DNA of 64,000 nucleotides, taken from Psychrobacter celer (lineage in GTDB: Bacteria; Pseudomonadota; Gammaproteobacteria; Pseudomonadales; Moraxellaceae). The translations under genes were made by a program, and so were the position numbers. Location of the stretch: the NCBI RefSeq assembly GCF_016107555.1, contig NZ_JABASU010000007.1:47441-111440 (forward strand), in the 5' to 3' direction. Positions 16,504-24,338 of the stretch are shown here, piece after piece; the first letter of the stretch is position 1; every line of letters begins with the position of its first letter. The notes under the pieces are model-generated. The model was not told the DNA's origin. It worked only from the letters and a program-made list of their open reading frames with translations, and made no database searches.

Positions 16504-17673
16504 CTATTCTACGGGTGTCGTGCGGCGTACCGGATTGGTGTTTTGCGGATCGACGTTTGCTTCTCTGGCGGTAGAGCCTGTACTGGCTTGATCGGTCACG
16601 CGCTCCGTTTCAGCTTCAGGCAAGCCCAGACCTATATTGATACCGCGATTACGGGTAGGCGCGCTGCTAGTCGATGTGCTGCTTGGCGCTGTATTGGTAT
16701 TTGCTGTGTTGTTCGCGGGCAATCTGAGCTGCTGAGCATTGCGCACTATTTGGGTTTTGGTTGCGCCATTGTACTCACCTGTCGCCACCGAGGTGTCTTT
16801 CATGCCTGAGCGTCCAAGCTGACCAAAGGTAAACTTATTAAACCAGCTACGGTCGCGTTTGGTACTTAGCTTCACGCGGCCATCACGGGTCAGCCACGTG
16901 GGGTAGTTGATCTGCAACAGCGTCTTATATTCACTTGCCAAGTCCGTCATGCCAAGCTTGTCATAGCTATAAGCAAGGACAGCGATGGCTTCTGGGATAG
17001 ATTCGCTAAGTGGGTAGTATTGAAACACCCATTTGGCACGGTTGGCTGCTGCCACATAGGCTTCGCGCTCGATATACCATCTGGCTGCACTCATCTCACT
17101 TTCGGCAAATTGATTATAAATAAACGTCATGCGCTGCGCAGCATCTGGCGTATATGGGCTGTTTGGGTATTTGTTGATAAGCTCTTGAAAATTGGCAAAG
17201 GCCAGACGGAAGTAGGCTGTATCACGTTCGGCTTGATTGAGCTTAAACAGTTTAAGACCCTCAGATGAGCCTTGCATATTGGCAACGCCGCGCACATAGT
17301 AAGCGTAACTGACCTGTGGGTTAGAAGGATATAAACGAATAAACTGCTCAGCACTGGCTGCCGCCATCTCATATTTGCCGCTTTCGTATTGGGCATACAT
17401 CATGTCAAGCAGCGCTTGCTCTGCATACTGACCGGTGGGATAAAAAGTGCGCAAATTGGTCAAATCTTCGATCGCTTGGGTATAGCGTCCTTTATCAATC
17501 TGAGTAATCGCATCGTTATAGTAAGCTTGCTCGGGTTTCTCTGCCGTTTCTACCGCGTCGACGTCTTTGCCGCCAGTCAGATTTTTAAAGGTCTGACAAC
17601 CCACAAGGTTTACGCTCAGCGCCAGTAGGGTGATTGAGGACAGTTTGATAAACGTATTGCCAACAGCTTGCAT
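16504..17673 (-). CDS. bamD: Outer membrane protein assembly factor BamD
   Basis: An essential lipoprotein of the BAM complex that inserts outer membrane proteins. The start at 17673 is chosen because GGAG lies 7 bases before it. The protein then has 389 residues, with a lipobox LVGC near residue 25 and five TPR-type repeats over about residues 45-265 (AYYNDAITQIDKGRYTQAIE, AEQALLDMMYAQYESGKYEM and so on). E. coli BamD has 245 residues; this one has a C-terminal extension of about 115 residues rich in Ser, Thr, Asn and Pro, which looks disordered and may be typical of Moraxellaceae. Confidence 0.93.
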   Translation of the reverse strand: MQAVGNTFIKLSSITLLALSVNLVGCQTFKNLTGGKDVDAVETAEKPEQAYYNDAITQIDKGRYTQAIEDLTNLRTFYPTGQYAEQALLDMMYAQYESGKYEMAAASAEQFIRLYPSNPQVSYAYYVRGVANMQGSSEGLKLFKLNQAERDTAYFRLAFANFQELINKYPNSPYTPDAAQRMTFIYNQFAESEMSAARWYIEREAYVAAANRAKWVFQYYPLSESIPEAIAVLAYSYDKLGMTDLASEYKTLLQINYPTWLTRDGRVKLSTKRDRSWFNKFTFGQLGRSGMKDTSVATGEYNGATKTQIVRNAQQLRLPANNTANTNTAPSSTSTSSAPTRNRGINIGLGLPEAETERVTDQASTGSTAREANVDPQNTNPVRRTTPVE

Positions 17674-18383
17674 ACTTTTTCTCCGACACAGGACGCATAA
17701 TAGTAGCGGCGCTACCATGCTATATAAAAGGTTAATAATAAAAAACGATGCTTAGGCACCGGCTCATGGTCTGTTATTGAGCATGCCAATATCAAAAGAC
17801 AGCCCCATAGCATACAGCAAAATATGGCTTACTTTATATAATAACTTGTGCTTCGTCTATGGTTTATCTTTATGCCCATCACCATACATGCCATATTTTG
17901 GCGGCTGCGTGCTTGTGCTGCGCCTGCTTGACACTGACAATATAGCAGACCCTCGATGATTTTTGCAGTTTAGCATGAGCGGCCTTAGCGAGCGATAAGC
18001 AATGCCCCTGACGATGACAAATATACAGTAAATTACAGCCATGTTATATTTCAGAGAGTTAAGCGATATTACTGACTGGCCTATAAGGCGCAAAATCTGA
18101 CAGATACTGTACTGCATCTATAGGGCTTAGGCGCTGAGCATGATACACTATGATGATATTGTTTTTGCTTTTTTTTGTGAGGGCAGTGCTTTGGTGATAG
18201 TCGATACACTTTAAAAGTGACATATTATTTTGAATGAATGATAGCCTGTAATAAGTAGTTAATATAGGGTTTTATCAGGATGTCTGAGCCAAAGTATGTC
18301 CACAGTAAACAAAGAGAGTAGATAAAGACCGCCTGACAAAATCGACTTATTGGCCCATGTCAGCGTTATGACCATATGACCAT
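17674..18383. other. Long divergent intergenic region between bamD and rluD
   Basis: About 700 bases carrying promoters for both genes. A 15-base word, TAAGCGATATTACTG at 18060-18074, is repeated exactly at 21992-22006 (see findings). A tandem ACCATATG occurs just before the rluD start. Minus-strand open frames here have no ribosome binding sites, and I call no gene. Confidence 0.5.
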
Positions 18384-19643
18384 ATGATGAATGATGATGC
18401 TATGACAAACCCTTCCACCCATCCAATATCGAATCACTCGCTCATGACTGATTCAACAGCGCAAGAGTCACCAAACCCGATGCCAAATGATGTTTTGAAT
18501 GATAGTAAGCCAACTGATGACACGCAGATGACACTCAATGAGCCGCTACACGATAGTGTAGCAGCAGAGGAGGCCGCGCCCGAAGATAGCGAGATATTCG
18601 CGTATGAAGAGGGCGATGACAGCGACGATGGTGATGTCATTGACGATAGTGAGGATGATGATGCGCCAGCCGCTGACCAAGCCGAGGTGAATGTGATCCA
18701 TACTGTCACAGAAGACGAGGCTGGTCTGCGTATTGATAAGCTGGCTTCGCAAGTCTTTACGGATTTTTCGCGAGTGCAATTACAAGGCTGGATCAGTGAT
18801 GGTAGCCTGCTACACAATGGCCAAGTCCAAAAACCCAAAGTACGTGTCAAAGCTGAAGATGTGCTGCATCTGTCCACGACTTTGCAGCAGCACAGCGAAG
18901 ATCAACCAGAGAATATCGCCATCGATGTCGTCTACGAAGACGATGATGTGCTGGTGATTGACAAGCCTGTCGGTATGGTCGTCCACCCTGGCGCGGGCAA
19001 TCAGACGGGCACCTTGGTCAATGCGTTACTGTATCATTATCCGCAGCAGCACCATCTGCCGCGTGCAGGTCTGGTGCACCGTATCGATAAAGACACCTCA
19101 GGGCTACTACTGATAGGAAAAACCAAACCCGCCCAAATGGCCTTGATGGAACAGTTAAAAGACAAGTCTGTCTATCGTCATTATCAGTGCGTAGTCGCAG
19201 GAGATGCGGCAAGCCTGCTACGTCATCGCCGTATCGATGCGCCAATCGGTCGCCACCGTAATCAGCGTACAAAAATGACTGTGATGACAGCAGGGCGTGA
19301 GGCGGTCACTCATTTGTTAGAGGTAACCCCGCTGAATGAAAACTACTGTCTATTAGACGTCGGTTTGGAGACGGGTCGTACTCACCAAATACGTGTGCAT
19401 TTGAGCCATATTACTTATCCGATAGTTGGTGACCGTGTCTATGGCGGGCGTCGTCAATTACGCGCAGGTTTAAGCGATGCCCAGCGTCAAGCGATTAGCA
19501 GCTTTCCGCGTCAGGCGTTGCACGCCTATGCGTTAGGGTTTGTCCATCCGACCACAGGCGAGGATATCGAAGTCACCACACCGCTGCCAGAAGACATGCA
19601 AACGCTTATTTCGGTATTAAGTGATGGTTACGATGACGAGTAA
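18384..19643 (+). CDS. rluD: 23S rRNA pseudouridine synthase RluD
   Basis: Converts uridines in helix 69 of 23S rRNA to pseudouridine. An S4 RNA-binding domain lies at about residues 113-170 (LRIDKLASQVFTDFSRVQL). The catalytic core has DDVLVIDKPVGMVVHPG and HRIDKDTSGL with the catalytic Asp235, and the late GRTHQIRVHL motif is intact. The protein has 419 residues against 326 in E. coli. The extra part is a roughly 100-residue, very acidic N-terminal extension. The exact start is uncertain: ATGs at 18384, 18387 and 18402 are in frame and none has a clear ribosome binding site. It is followed by pgeF, a common pairing. Confidence 0.95.
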   Translation: MMNDDAMTNPSTHPISNHSLMTDSTAQESPNPMPNDVLNDSKPTDDTQMTLNEPLHDSVAAEEAAPEDSEIFAYEEGDDSDDGDVIDDSEDDDAPAADQAEVNVIHTVTEDEAGLRIDKLASQVFTDFSRVQLQGWISDGSLLHNGQVQKPKVRVKAEDVLHLSTTLQQHSEDQPENIAIDVVYEDDDVLVIDKPVGMVVHPGAGNQTGTLVNALLYHYPQQHHLPRAGLVHRIDKDTSGLLLIGKTKPAQMALMEQLKDKSVYRHYQCVVAGDAASLLRHRRIDAPIGRHRNQRTKMTVMTAGREAVTHLLEVTPLNENYCLLDVGLETGRTHQIRVHLSHITYPIVGDRVYGGRRQLRAGLSDAQRQAISSFPRQALHAYALGFVHPTTGEDIEVTTPLPEDMQTLISVLSDGYDDE

Positions 19644-19703
19644 CCGTCATACTATTGTTAACGCGAGCTATCGTTAACTCGTGCTAAGAGACAGGAAGCT
19701 GCT

Positions 19704-20660
19704 ATGACAAAAAACCTGCCAATGACAGTGCTGGCACACATTGATGATGTGGTGGTCTTTCAAACGGCCGCTTGTCTTGAGACAGATACAGATATTAGTA
19801 GTGATTTATATCAAAGCCAGCAATCAACCGCTCAGGCAAACTACGGTGCGCTGAATTTAGGCCTGCATGTCAATGATCATGCAGTTAGGGTACTAGGCAA
19901 CCGCATGCGCGTATTGGCGGCCATCAACGAGCAGCTCAGGCCAGTTGACGCTTTAGCGACTGACCGCGCCCAAGGCCGCTATATTAAGCGTTTGCATTGG
20001 GTCGATCAGGTTCATGGCAAGCATATTTATGATGTCGATGCTTGTCCGCTAAGTATGCAGCCCGCGGCAGCGGACGCCATGGTCAGTCAACAAGCAGGGT
20101 TAGGGCTGGCTATCATGACCGCTGACTGTGTGCCTGTGGTACTGTACCAACCCGCCAGTGGTCAGATTGCCGCGATTCATGCTGGTTGGCAAGGGCTGGC
20201 GGTCGGTGTCATTCCAGCGGCGGTGCAGCGCTTTACGCAGGCAGGAGAAATTCAGGCGTGGATAGGGGTGTGTATCAGCCAAGCCAACTACGAAGTAGAC
20301 AGCCGCGTGCGAGACAAGCTACTGGCAGGATGCCGAGACAGTCAGGCATTACCTGCGCATACCCTAAGCGGTACGGAGCGTTTTGATCAGCTGTATGTGG
20401 CCACGTCAGCGGCGCATCAAACCACCGATTCTGCTGCCTGTAAAGATAAGATCACACTAGATTTGCCTAAGATAGCCGCCGACCAGCTCAGCCATGCGGG
20501 TGTGAACCTAGCAAACAGAGCGCCGATTAGCTGCAGCTATGCCGACTCGCACTATTATTCTTATCGTCGGCAAACCCACTTGCAGCAGCCTGCGACTGGG
20601 CGGATGGCACTGATTATCGTGCGTGGCGCTTTGAGCCATACGGGCGGCGAGATGTCATAG
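19704..20660 (+). CDS. pgeF: Peptidoglycan editing factor PgeF (YfiH, purine nucleoside phosphorylase-like)
   Basis: A 318-residue member of the YfiH/laccase-domain family. Known roles of relatives are correction of mis-incorporated amino acids in peptidoglycan precursors and purine nucleoside phosphorylysis. Family motifs are YGALNLGLHVND, WVDQVHG, MTADCVPVVLY, AAIHAGWQGL and SYRRQTHLQQPATGRMALII. The Zn or catalytic His and Cys residues sit in VHG, ADC and HAGW. The N-terminal 45 residues are longer than usual. AGGA precedes the ATG; rluD ends 60 bases upstream, so the two are probably one operon. Confidence 0.93.
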   Translation: MTKNLPMTVLAHIDDVVVFQTAACLETDTDISSDLYQSQQSTAQANYGALNLGLHVNDHAVRVLGNRMRVLAAINEQLRPVDALATDRAQGRYIKRLHWVDQVHGKHIYDVDACPLSMQPAAADAMVSQQAGLGLAIMTADCVPVVLYQPASGQIAAIHAGWQGLAVGVIPAAVQRFTQAGEIQAWIGVCISQANYEVDSRVRDKLLAGCRDSQALPAHTLSGTERFDQLYVATSAAHQTTDSAACKDKITLDLPKIAADQLSHAGVNLANRAPISCSYADSHYYSYRRQTHLQQPATGRMALIIVRGALSHTGGEMS

Positions 20661-20743
20661 ACGATACGTCGTTTGATTGGTCACTGATTTGGCCTTTATT
20701 TATTTTCGTTTTTTTTATTTTTATTTATCATTATAGAGTTTGT

Positions 20744-21361
20744 ATGAACACATCAACCGAAGCCTCTGCATCAGCTGCCGCTCCCCAAAGCCCGCCTAAC
20801 GTAACGATGGCGGTTATTTATCATAGTAACTATGGTCATACCAAGCGCGTCGCAGAAGCGATCGTACAAGGTGCGCGTACTCAGTTGCCCGCCGATCAGG
20901 CACGCGCGATTGATGTGCACGACATCGATTGGGCGTTTGTCGATCAGGCAGATTTGTTGGTATTTGGCAGTGCAGTCTATATGGGCAGTGTCACCGCTGA
21001 GTTCAAAACTTTTATGGACGAGACCTCAAAGCGCTGGTACCACCGAAAATGGGAGGGCAAATGGGCTGCCGCTTTTGCCAATTCAGGCGGTTTAAGCGGG
21101 GATAAGCTCGCAGTCTTACAGCAGATATCCTTGTATGCGATGCAGCATGGTATGAACTGGATTGGCTTGCCGCTAATGCCAACGGGGCACGAAGCGACAG
21201 ACCTCAACCGTTTGTCGAGCTTTTTGGGCTTGATGACCCAGTCGCTTGATGGGCCGCCTGAAACGACGCCAGGACCTGGCGATATCGATACCGCGATTTG
21301 GTTTGGCAATCATTTGGCTAAGACCATTATCAAACATCAGCCAGCCGATAGCAGACCCTAG
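20744..21361 (+). CDS. Flavodoxin-like NAD(P)H:quinone oxidoreductase (WrbA-like)
   Basis: A 205-residue FMN-binding protein of the flavodoxin/WrbA superfamily. The phosphate-binding loop is YHSNYGHTKRVAEAIV, followed by LVFGSAVYMGSVTAEFKTFMDETS and the FMN isoalloxazine loop WAAAFANSGGLSGDK. The late PTGHEATDLNRLSSFLG fits WrbA relatives. It likely reduces quinones with two electrons. It lies 83 bases after pgeF on the same strand and could be in the same transcript. No close functional assignment can be made. Confidence 0.85.
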   Translation: MNTSTEASASAAAPQSPPNVTMAVIYHSNYGHTKRVAEAIVQGARTQLPADQARAIDVHDIDWAFVDQADLLVFGSAVYMGSVTAEFKTFMDETSKRWYHRKWEGKWAAAFANSGGLSGDKLAVLQQISLYAMQHGMNWIGLPLMPTGHEATDLNRLSSFLGLMTQSLDGPPETTPGPGDIDTAIWFGNHLAKTIIKHQPADSRP

Positions 21362-21396
21362 TATCAGCTTTGCTATATCATATGGCCGTTTATTTC

Positions 21397-21478
21397 ATAT
21401 AGTCGATTTATTCTAAAGGTGACAGGGCGCTACTGGTATAAGTTTTATGTACGTGCTGCTCCCACAGAGGCGGTGCAT
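21397..21478. repeat. Palindromic MITE-like repeat, copy 2 (half element)
   Basis: It contains ATATAGTCGATTTATTCTAA, then GCGCTACTGGTATAAGTTTT and GTGCTGCTCCCACAGAGGC, matching one half of the element at 11033-11172. The other half is missing or too decayed to recognise. Confidence 0.65.
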
Positions 21479-21566
21479 CTCCTACATTTCTAACAATTTT
21501 GTTTTAAGCTGATTATGTCGGTTTGAGGATGGTTTGAGCATCAGTGATTATTCTCTCTTAACTTAA

Positions 21567-21714
21567 ATATAGTTAATTTACTTTAAAACCGATACAGTGC
21601 AGCTGGTATGAATTTTGCGCCGCATCTGTCAGCGTAGACACAGCAAGCAAGGAAAATTTGTACCAGTTGCACGTGCATATGAGCGTATCGACTTTATTTC
21701 GAACTGACTATAGT
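21567..21714. repeat. Palindromic MITE-like repeat, copy 3
   Basis: A full-length copy. The left arm is ATATAGTTAATTTACTTTAA followed by GTGCAGCTGGTATGAATTTT. The right arm is AAATTTGTACCAGTTGCAC followed by GTATCGACTTTA. The centre (CTGTCAGCGTAGACACAGCA) differs from copy 1 but keeps the pairing. Confidence 0.7.
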
Positions 21715-21717
21715 ATC

Positions 21718-21753
21718 CAAAAAGCAGACAGCCAATGTTGTCTGCTTTTTTTG
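21718..21753. terminator. Intrinsic terminator, probably bidirectional
   Basis: The arms AAAAAGCAGACA and TGTCTGCTTTTTTT enclose a short loop. Read on the minus strand it ends the small lipoprotein gene (stop at 21783). Read on the plus strand it could end the rluD-pgeF transcript. Confidence 0.8.
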
Positions 21754-21782
21754 GTTTTATATCCAATCGACTATAGAGGTTT

Positions 21783-21917
21783 TTATTTGGCCTCATGAAC
21801 GTGAGCGTGCAGAGTGGTAGGCACAGAGGTGACAGGAATAGGACTTTCGACAAACTGAAACGACTGGCAGCCTGATAGCAGCATCATCGTGCTCAATAAA
21901 GCAAATAGTGACTTCAT
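21783..21917 (-). CDS. Small lipoprotein (44 residues)
   Basis: The ATG at 21917 opens a 44-residue protein: MKSLFALLSTMMLLSGCQSF, then a short Pro/Val/Thr-rich tail ending HAHVHEAK. The basic start, hydrophobic core and lipobox LSGC with Cys17 are a complete lipoprotein signal peptide. The mature part is only about 28 residues. An intrinsic terminator follows 30 bases downstream, which supports a real gene. Entericidin-like or other small lipoproteins have this layout, but I do not recognise a family. The ribosome binding site is weak (GAG about 8 bases upstream). Confidence 0.7.
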   Translation of the reverse strand: MKSLFALLSTMMLLSGCQSFQFVESPIPVTSVPTTLHAHVHEAK

Positions 21918-22643
21918 AATAAAATCTCAAAAAGGGCCCTGCCAACTACAAACAAGTCGGTGCAAATCATATAAACATAGAAAAATATAGGTAAGCGATA
22001 TTACTGTATGACAGGTCTGATAGGCGATACAGCATCCAGCAATGTATCTATTATGTACAGTAAAGGCAGGCCAAAGTAAAAAATAACGCCAGCGTTTTAG
22101 TATTATACAAGATTATGGCGCGTTTTAATAAAATATAAAAATGAATGTTTAAGGTAAGCCATTGTTTTTGATTATTATATTTCTAAACTGTTTTATAAAA
22201 TATGCTTTTGTATATTATTAAAAATATAAGCGAGTCGGCTCAGGTAGTTTTTTAACTTTTGTAAAAAAATGGAGGTAATAAGTTACTACGCAAGCAATAG
22301 CAGAAAAATAGCTTTACATTAGTAAGGGAGTAGAGAGTATCGAGTAACCATTTATAAGGCTGATTTAGACCAGAGGCTAATCAGTAAAAGATTAAAATAA
22401 GCGCAATATACTGGCCATGAGTGTGTTATCTGCTGCTTTAAATAAGGCATACAGTGCCAAATAAGTGATGGTCAACGCAGATGTATTATCTGGTCAAAAA
22501 TTATTTGATAAGTCATATGCTGGAAAAATGGATTTTTAAGATACGTCAGGAAGCCAATATTAAAAGATAACAATAATGAAAACATCTTAGTGAATTAAAA
22601 ATATCAAATCATTAAAACTAGATGCCAGCTATAAGAGGATATT
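21918..22643. other. AT-rich intergenic region upstream of the cytochrome-oxidase cluster
   Basis: A stretch of 726 bases, clearly AT-rich from about 22090 onward, without a supportable gene. It must hold the promoter of the cluster starting at 22644 and of the small lipoprotein. The 15-base word shared with 18060 starts at 21992. No operator-like palindrome stood out. Confidence 0.5.
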
Positions 22644-24098
22644 ATGAAGCCATTTTCTATGATGTTATCGATGCTCGTCATCGGTATGACCTCTGGTACC
22701 GTCATGGCGCAAGGCAGTAACGTTGCCGATGCCACCCTACCAAATGCCAGCTTGCCCAATGTCAGCCCCGCCAATAGCGAGCTGGTCAATCGCGGCGCTT
22801 ATATCGCAAGGGCGGCTGACTGTATGGCCTGTCACGGCGAGGACTATACAGGCGGGACCGCCATAGAGACTCCCATGGGGGATATTTACTCTACCAATAT
22901 CACACCCTCAAAACGTTATGGCATCGGTGATTATACCGAAAAAGACCTAAAAAATGCTTTGCAAAAAGGCCGTGCTCCTACACATATGCTTTATCCTGCC
23001 ATGCCATATCCCTCTTATCATGGTATGAATGACGAAGACATCAAGGCACTATTTGCGTATTTACAAACGGTGCCCGCTGTCGATGAAGCGCCCAAACAAA
23101 AGACTGATTTGCCGTTTCCCTTTAATATCCGTGCCCTAATGCTGGGCTGGAACTTCTTAAACGTGCCAGCGACCGAAAACCGTGAAGGCCTGAGCCCAAC
23201 GCAGCAGCGCGGTGAGTATTTGGTCAATAATCTCGAGCATTGCGGTACTTGTCATACGCCGCGTAACAGCACCATGGGGTTTGATAAAGAAAAATACCTA
23301 TCTGGTGCCCAGCTCGGGCATTGGTATGCACCCAATATCACCCCTGACGAGTCAAGCGGTATCGGCAGTTGGAGTGAGCAGGATATCGTCACCTATCTAC
23401 GGACAGGGGAGCTGGATCAGCGGGCGTATGCTGGCGGTCCGATGGGCGAGGCCGTGGCTCATAGTACGCAGTACCTCACACACGAAGATTTAAGCGCGAT
23501 CGCCTCTTATCTAAAAGCCATCCCAGCGGTGCAGACAGATGACAAAGTATCAGCTGTCGATGTGGCGCGCTTGCCAACCCCTATCAATGACTCAATCACT
23601 CATGATCTTTTGGCACAAAAAGACTATCTGGCTCAGGCCAAAGCAGATGCGGGCAATAGCAGTAATTCGCCTGAGTCTTTGTACCTAGCGACATGTGGTA
23701 GCTGCCATGGTGTCAATGGTTATGGTCAACCGGATGCCCAGTATTCTCCTATCGTCGGTCTGAGCAGTATTCGCCGTGACAACCCTGATGCGCTTGTCAA
23801 TATCATCTTGCATGGGGTAGTCGGCAGCACCAATACCTCACCGATTATGCCTGGGTTTGCCGACCAGCTCGATAGTGAACAAATTGCCAGTATCGCCAAT
23901 TATGTGCGCGTAAACTTCGGCGGACTGACAGACAGCGACGTCAGTGCTGCTGATGTCGAACGTATTGCGTCAGCAGGGAATGAGCAGCCGTTTTTAATAA
24001 AATACGCAGGTTTACTGGCGATTATTGGCATCATCGTAGCGATTTTGCTCATCATCTTCATAATACGAGCCATCATGCGCAAAAGACGCCAGTCGTAA
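22644..24098 (+). CDS. Membrane-anchored triheme cytochrome c (dehydrogenase cytochrome subunit type)
   Basis: A 484-residue c-type cytochrome. It starts with a signal peptide (residues 1-22, ending VMAQ). Three heme motifs follow: CMACH at 60-64, CGTCH at 200-204 and CGSCH at 351-355. A C-terminal membrane segment lies at about 452-475 and is followed by a basic end. The spacing and motifs (TGGTAIETPMGDIYSTNITP, LGHWYAPNITPDESSGIGSW) match the cytochrome subunits of membrane-bound alcohol, gluconate and sorbitol dehydrogenases, which pass electrons from a periplasmic enzyme to ubiquinone. Here the partner is likely the FAD enzyme encoded next. AGAGG precedes the ATG by 5 bases. Confidence 0.93.
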   Translation: MKPFSMMLSMLVIGMTSGTVMAQGSNVADATLPNASLPNVSPANSELVNRGAYIARAADCMACHGEDYTGGTAIETPMGDIYSTNITPSKRYGIGDYTEKDLKNALQKGRAPTHMLYPAMPYPSYHGMNDEDIKALFAYLQTVPAVDEAPKQKTDLPFPFNIRALMLGWNFLNVPATENREGLSPTQQRGEYLVNNLEHCGTCHTPRNSTMGFDKEKYLSGAQLGHWYAPNITPDESSGIGSWSEQDIVTYLRTGELDQRAYAGGPMGEAVAHSTQYLTHEDLSAIASYLKAIPAVQTDDKVSAVDVARLPTPINDSITHDLLAQKDYLAQAKADAGNSSNSPESLYLATCGSCHGVNGYGQPDAQYSPIVGLSSIRRDNPDALVNIILHGVVGSTNTSPIMPGFADQLDSEQIASIANYVRVNFGGLTDSDVSAADVERIASAGNEQPFLIKYAGLLAIIGIIVAILLIIFIIRAIMRKRRQS

Positions 24099-24338
24099 CC
24101 TTGCTGTCTTTTGTCATGGATGCTACTAAGTAACGCCAGACTATTTAGCAAAACCAATCACAAATAATAATAGGGCAGACGGCCGCGCACACGTTGAGTA
24201 TCGCATAGTAGCATCATCAGTCTGCTACCAAGCTGATAGCTTTATAGGAAAATAGCCTATCAATACTCAAACTGGCGGTGCCACACAGAGCAAAAAACCA
24301 CAAGCGAACCGTCATGCACCAACTTTAAGGATATGATT

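Noticed and set aside
16393..16809. A 138-codon plus-strand open frame over the bamD 3-prime end
   Set aside because: Antisense shadow of the bamD tail; Cys/Arg/Ala-rich composition typical of out-of-frame translation.
17857..18117. An 86-codon minus-strand open frame between bamD and rluD
   Set aside because: No ribosome binding site, odd composition, and it overlaps a dispersed repeat word. It is likely non-coding.
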